Assembly (NCBI RefSeq): GCF_004027225.2
Contig: NC_044277.2
Coordinates: 88,982,283-89,046,282, forward strand
Reading direction: 5' to 3'
Source of the DNA: Strigops habroptila
Lineage: Eukaryota; Chordata; Aves; Psittaciformes; Psittacidae
DNA: 64,000 nucleotides
A program made the position numbers and the translations under genes. The notes beneath the pieces were generated by a model. That model was not told the origin of the DNA, did no database searches, and was given only the letters and a program-made list of their open reading frames with translations. Shown here one piece after another: positions 63,901-64,000 of this stretch. Every line of letters starts with the position of its first letter. Position 1 is the stretch's first letter.

Positions 63901-64000
63901 TGTCTGCATAACATGACCCTGACCTGAAGTTGTGTGGGTTACACAGAGGTTTGTTGGTCTAACTAGTGTGGCTGAATGAAACCAGTTTATATTTGCAGTA
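39906..64000 (+). CDS. SYCP2L: SYCP2L, synaptonemal complex protein 2-like (3' end off window)
   Basis: SYCP2L is a meiotic axis/centromere-associated protein of oocytes, related to SYCP2. Thirty-two exons chain in one frame of about 904 codons. The N-terminal armadillo-like domain (exons 3-12) includes [73 protein letters not shown] and [14 protein letters not shown]. The Spt16M-like domain follows ([47 protein letters not shown]). Then comes a long Ser/Lys-rich disordered region, ending as the terminal coiled coil begins ([17 protein letters not shown]). Position next to GCM2 and MAK separates it from SYCP2. It looks longer than human SYCP2L (812 residues, recalled). Irregular points are the junction at 42324, the 19-nt exon 44060-44078 and the donor at 52359. 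Confidence 0.93.
40213..40278 (+). CDS. SYCP2L: SYCP2L exon 2
   Basis: Encodes [14 protein letters not shown] then MAARAEDY, an acidic leader. Acceptor TTTTTAAAG, donor TAT|GTAAAT; 66 nt, phase 0. Confidence 0.7.
40755..40892 (+). CDS. SYCP2L: SYCP2L exon 3, start of armadillo-like domain
   Basis: Encodes [20 protein letters not shown], then [16 protein letters not shown] to ALRK. Parallels the SYCP2 N-terminus (LEKCIDDALRKNDFKPL, recalled). Splice sites GTGCAG and AAG|GTGAGT, phase 0. Confidence 0.93.
40980..41103 (+). CDS. SYCP2L: SYCP2L exon 4
   Basis: Encodes [20 protein letters not shown], then [14 protein letters not shown]. The end is set by homology to the SYCP2-family motif QGLxxKMVxWFE. 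The nearest donor is ATGA|GTATAA, leaving one base (A) for the next exon; this donor is weak. Confidence 0.85.
41104..44059 (+). other. SYCP2L introns around exon 5
   Basis: Apart from exon 5 this is intron, with two long T runs (43170-43188 and 43276-43297). No transposon recognised. Confidence 0.55.
42324..42424 (+). CDS. SYCP2L: SYCP2L exon 5, with non-AG acceptor
   Basis: Encodes [20 protein letters not shown] then [13 protein letters not shown], clear homology to the family (WFER, MEDFFDTAL). The two bases needed before TCT-TGG are TA, and the preceding dinucleotide is GG (ACCTGG|TATCTTGG) rather than AG, after a good pyrimidine tract. Donor TTG|GTACGT, phase 0. Confidence 0.8.
44060..44078 (+). 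CDS. SYCP2L: SYCP2L microexon, 19 nt
   Basis: Between CTCTCATCAG and a perfect AGA|GTAAGT donor lie 19 bases encoding CISLDQ plus one base. Exon 5 ends in phase 0 while the next recognised exon needs one leading base; this exon supplies exactly that. It stands where human SYCP2L has roughly IISRSSREG (recalled). Confidence 0.5.
44794..44879 (+). CDS. SYCP2L: SYCP2L exon 7
   Basis: Encodes [20 protein letters not shown] then IYWTLRQE, matching the LVTE...IQQE stretch of the family. Acceptor TTTTTCTAG, donor CAGGAG|GTAAGA. Begins two bases into a codon, ends in phase 0. Confidence 0.88.
45014..45102 (+). CDS. SYCP2L: SYCP2L exon 8
   Basis: Encodes [20 protein letters not shown] then [21 protein letters not shown] is nearly identical to the human segment as recalled. 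Acceptor GGGGAAAG|GGC, donor CTCAC|GTAAGT. Confidence 0.92.
45206..45240 (+). CDS. SYCP2L: SYCP2L exon 9 (35 nt)
   Basis: Encodes [11 protein letters not shown]. Acceptor GTTTCAG, donor GGTG|GTAAGA. Short, but phase matches on both sides. Confidence 0.9.
45797..45939 (+). CDS. SYCP2L: SYCP2L exon 10
   Basis: Encodes [20 protein letters not shown], then [20 protein letters not shown], ending KDREFET. This is the conserved [12 protein letters not shown] block of the SYCP2 armadillo-like domain. Acceptor ACATAG, donor ACG|GTGAGG. Confidence 0.95.
46408..46460 (+). CDS. SYCP2L: SYCP2L exon 11
   Basis: Encodes [17 protein letters not shown]. Acceptor TTGAAG, donor AGAAG|GTAAGC; phase continuous. 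Confidence 0.94.
46814..46859 (+). CDS. SYCP2L: SYCP2L exon 12
   Basis: Encodes (R)[15 protein letters not shown], matching the [14 protein letters not shown] motif that closes the armadillo-like domain. Acceptor TTCTTCCAG, donor GAG|GTAATA. Confidence 0.94.
47668..47760 (+). CDS. SYCP2L: SYCP2L exon 13, start of Spt16M-like domain
   Basis: Encodes [20 protein letters not shown] then [24 protein letters not shown] is a family signature. 93 nt, phase 0 at both ends. Confidence 0.95.
47850..47910 (+). CDS. SYCP2L: SYCP2L exon 14
   Basis: Encodes [20 protein letters not shown]. Acceptor TTTCAAAG, donor AAGG|GTAAGA; leaves one base. Confidence 0.93.
48353..48501 (+). CDS. SYCP2L: SYCP2L exon 15
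   Basis: Encodes [20 protein letters not shown], then [20 protein letters not shown], ending LGDEKMM. This is the second half of the Spt16M-like domain. The acceptor follows a run of about 19 T. Confidence 0.94.
49464..49524 (+). CDS. SYCP2L: SYCP2L exon 16
   Basis: Encodes [20 protein letters not shown]. Acceptor ACCAACAG, donor GCAG|GTGATT; leaves one base for the exon at 51726. Diverged; called on splice sites and phase. Confidence 0.75.
49525..51725 (+). other. SYCP2L intron with a locally GC-richer block
   Basis: 2.2 kb intron. The segment 49680-50280 is richer in G and C than its surroundings and open in several frames, possibly an unrecognised repeat. A 72-codon frame at 50403-50621 sits behind a fair acceptor but cannot join its neighbours in phase. 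Confidence 0.5.
51726..51844 (+). CDS. SYCP2L: SYCP2L exon 17
   Basis: Encodes [20 protein letters not shown], then [20 protein letters not shown]. Start of the disordered Ser/Lys-rich region. Acceptor GTTCTGCAG, donor GCA|GTAAGT; ends in phase 0. Confidence 0.85.
52278..52358 (+). CDS. SYCP2L: SYCP2L exon 18, putative GC donor
   Basis: Encodes [20 protein letters not shown] then ANEGSGQ. The nearest GT donor (TCAG|GTCAGG, exon end 52353) leaves one base and makes the next exon hit a stop. A GC donor five bases on (CAG|GCATGG) keeps phase 0. Exon end 52358 is inferred from phase. Confidence 0.6.
52438..52559 (+). CDS. SYCP2L: SYCP2L exon 19
   Basis: Encodes [20 protein letters not shown], then [20 protein letters not shown], open throughout in phase 0. 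Acceptor TTTTGTAG, donor CCTAG|GTGAGT. The end phase agrees with the next exon. Confidence 0.75.
53143..53188 (+). CDS. SYCP2L: SYCP2L exon 20
   Basis: Encodes [16 protein letters not shown]. Acceptor TTCTCCCCAG, donor AGG|GTATGT, 46 nt. Confidence 0.82.
53322..53407 (+). CDS. SYCP2L: SYCP2L exon 21
   Basis: Encodes [20 protein letters not shown] then LAKQRTEG. An alternative acceptor 21 bases in (TTCTCAG|AAG) would also keep frame. Donor GGCAG|GTATGA. Confidence 0.82.
54452..54565 (+). CDS. SYCP2L: SYCP2L possible cassette exon, 114 nt
   Basis: After a long T run and AAATAG, an open stretch reads [20 protein letters not shown], then [16 protein letters not shown], to AAAAG|GTAATT. Length is a multiple of three and both ends are in the phase of the flanking exons, so inclusion or skipping would keep frame. 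Not recognised in human from memory. Confidence 0.5.
54920..54968 (+). CDS. SYCP2L: SYCP2L exon 23
   Basis: Encodes (R)[16 protein letters not shown]. Acceptor GTCTTGCAG, donor AAAAG|GTAAAG, 49 nt. Confidence 0.85.
55950..56005 (+). CDS. SYCP2L: SYCP2L exon 24
   Basis: Encodes [18 protein letters not shown]. Acceptor TTCTTTTAG, donor CAGAG|GTACAG. Confidence 0.82.
56429..56483 (+). CDS. SYCP2L: SYCP2L exon 25
   Basis: Encodes [18 protein letters not shown]. Acceptor ACTTGGCAG, donor CAG|GTAGGT. Confidence 0.82.
57054..57210 (+). CDS. SYCP2L: SYCP2L exon 26 (RKHLFSES motif)
   Basis: Encodes [20 protein letters not shown], then [16 protein letters not shown], then [13 protein letters not shown]. 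The start after GTCTTTAG keeps phase 0; the later AATTACAG acceptor would throw the frame into a stop. RKHLFSES is a conserved landmark of the SYCP2 family, as recalled. Confidence 0.88.
58284..58333 (+). CDS. SYCP2L: SYCP2L exon 27
   Basis: Encodes [17 protein letters not shown]. Acceptor TTTTCTTGCAG, donor AAG|GTAAGG. Confidence 0.85.
59420..59510 (+). CDS. SYCP2L: SYCP2L exon 28
   Basis: Encodes [20 protein letters not shown] then [10 protein letters not shown], a basic stretch. The acceptor is a tandem TAGCAG: using the first AG would add one Gln. Donor GATG|GTATTT. Confidence 0.82.
59944..60035 (+). CDS. SYCP2L: SYCP2L exon 29
   Basis: Encodes [20 protein letters not shown] then [11 protein letters not shown]. 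Acceptor CTTGTGCAG, donor CAG|GTGCAG. Confidence 0.83.
60201..60264 (+). CDS. SYCP2L: SYCP2L exon 30
   Basis: Encodes [20 protein letters not shown] then S. Acceptor TGTCCTTAG, donor CTCAG|GTTGGT. Confidence 0.82.
60265..61918 (+). other. SYCP2L intron, 1.65 kb
   Basis: Contains a T-rich tract (61409-61442). No exon in phase was found between 60264 and 61919. Confidence 0.6.
61919..62050 (+). CDS. SYCP2L: SYCP2L exon 31
   Basis: Encodes [20 protein letters not shown], then [20 protein letters not shown], ending EIQT. Acceptor CTTTGTAG, donor ACAG|GTAAAG. Confidence 0.85.
62784..62908 (+). CDS. SYCP2L: SYCP2L exon 32, start of C-terminal coiled-coil region
   Basis: Encodes [20 protein letters not shown], then [20 protein letters not shown], ending FW. 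Resembles the human AAFESFTTQLKELF segment that opens the C-terminal helical region (recalled). Donor TGG|GTAATG, phase 0. Later exons lie past 64000. Confidence 0.9.
62909..64000 (+). other. SYCP2L intron running off the window
   Basis: 1.1 kb without a recognisable exon. The next SYCP2L exon was not found before the edge. Confidence 0.6.

Overview
The window is vertebrate nuclear DNA, almost certainly from a bird. Coding sequence sits in small GT-AG exons separated by AT-rich introns, there are two CpG-rich promoter regions, and the recognisable transposons are CR1-type LINEs, the dominant avian family. Three genes can be read, in the order MAK (minus), GCM2 (minus), SYCP2L (plus). As I recall it, this is also the order at human 6p24 (MAK-GCM2-SYCP2L-ELOVL2), so the synteny supports each call. 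The exact species cannot be read from the sequence.

Region 1 (1-25.9 kb, minus) is MAK, a MAK/CILK1/MOK-family ciliary and germ-cell kinase. The kinase domain is complete over seven coding exons (20559 down to 11235). A Pro/Gln-rich tail exon (9180-9500) and a C-terminal exon (491-619) are also intact; the terminal exon lies beyond the left edge. Between them, the two exons at 7969-8162 and 7283-7412 still show the family sequence but carry five separate one-base frame breaks. The promoter is a CpG island near 25.8-25.9 kb, with a non-coding first exon and an exon-2 leader that contains a short upstream ORF.

Region 2 (25.9-33.8 kb) is intergenic. It holds a short CR1 3' end (about 26271-26398) and a 1.5-kb CR1 copy with reverse-transcriptase remnants (about 27575-29095), both on the minus strand. 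I see no gene here.

Region 3 (33.8-38.7 kb, minus) is a complete five-exon GCM2, the GCM-domain transcription factor of the parathyroid lineage, 471 residues. It has a TATA box only about 36 bases upstream of its ATG.

Region 4 (39.9-64 kb, plus) is SYCP2L, a synaptonemal-complex SYCP2-like protein, transcribed head to head with GCM2 (1.24 kb between start codons). Thirty-two exons can be chained in one continuous frame of about 904 codons; the C-terminal coiled-coil exons lie beyond the right edge. The chain needs three unusual steps: a junction whose 3' splice site reads GG instead of AG, a 19-nt microexon, and a 79-nt GC-AG intron.

I found no convincing new multi-gene system. The strongest anomalies are the frame-break cluster in MAK and the irregular splice junctions in SYCP2L. 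Comparisons with human proteins are from memory, with no database search.
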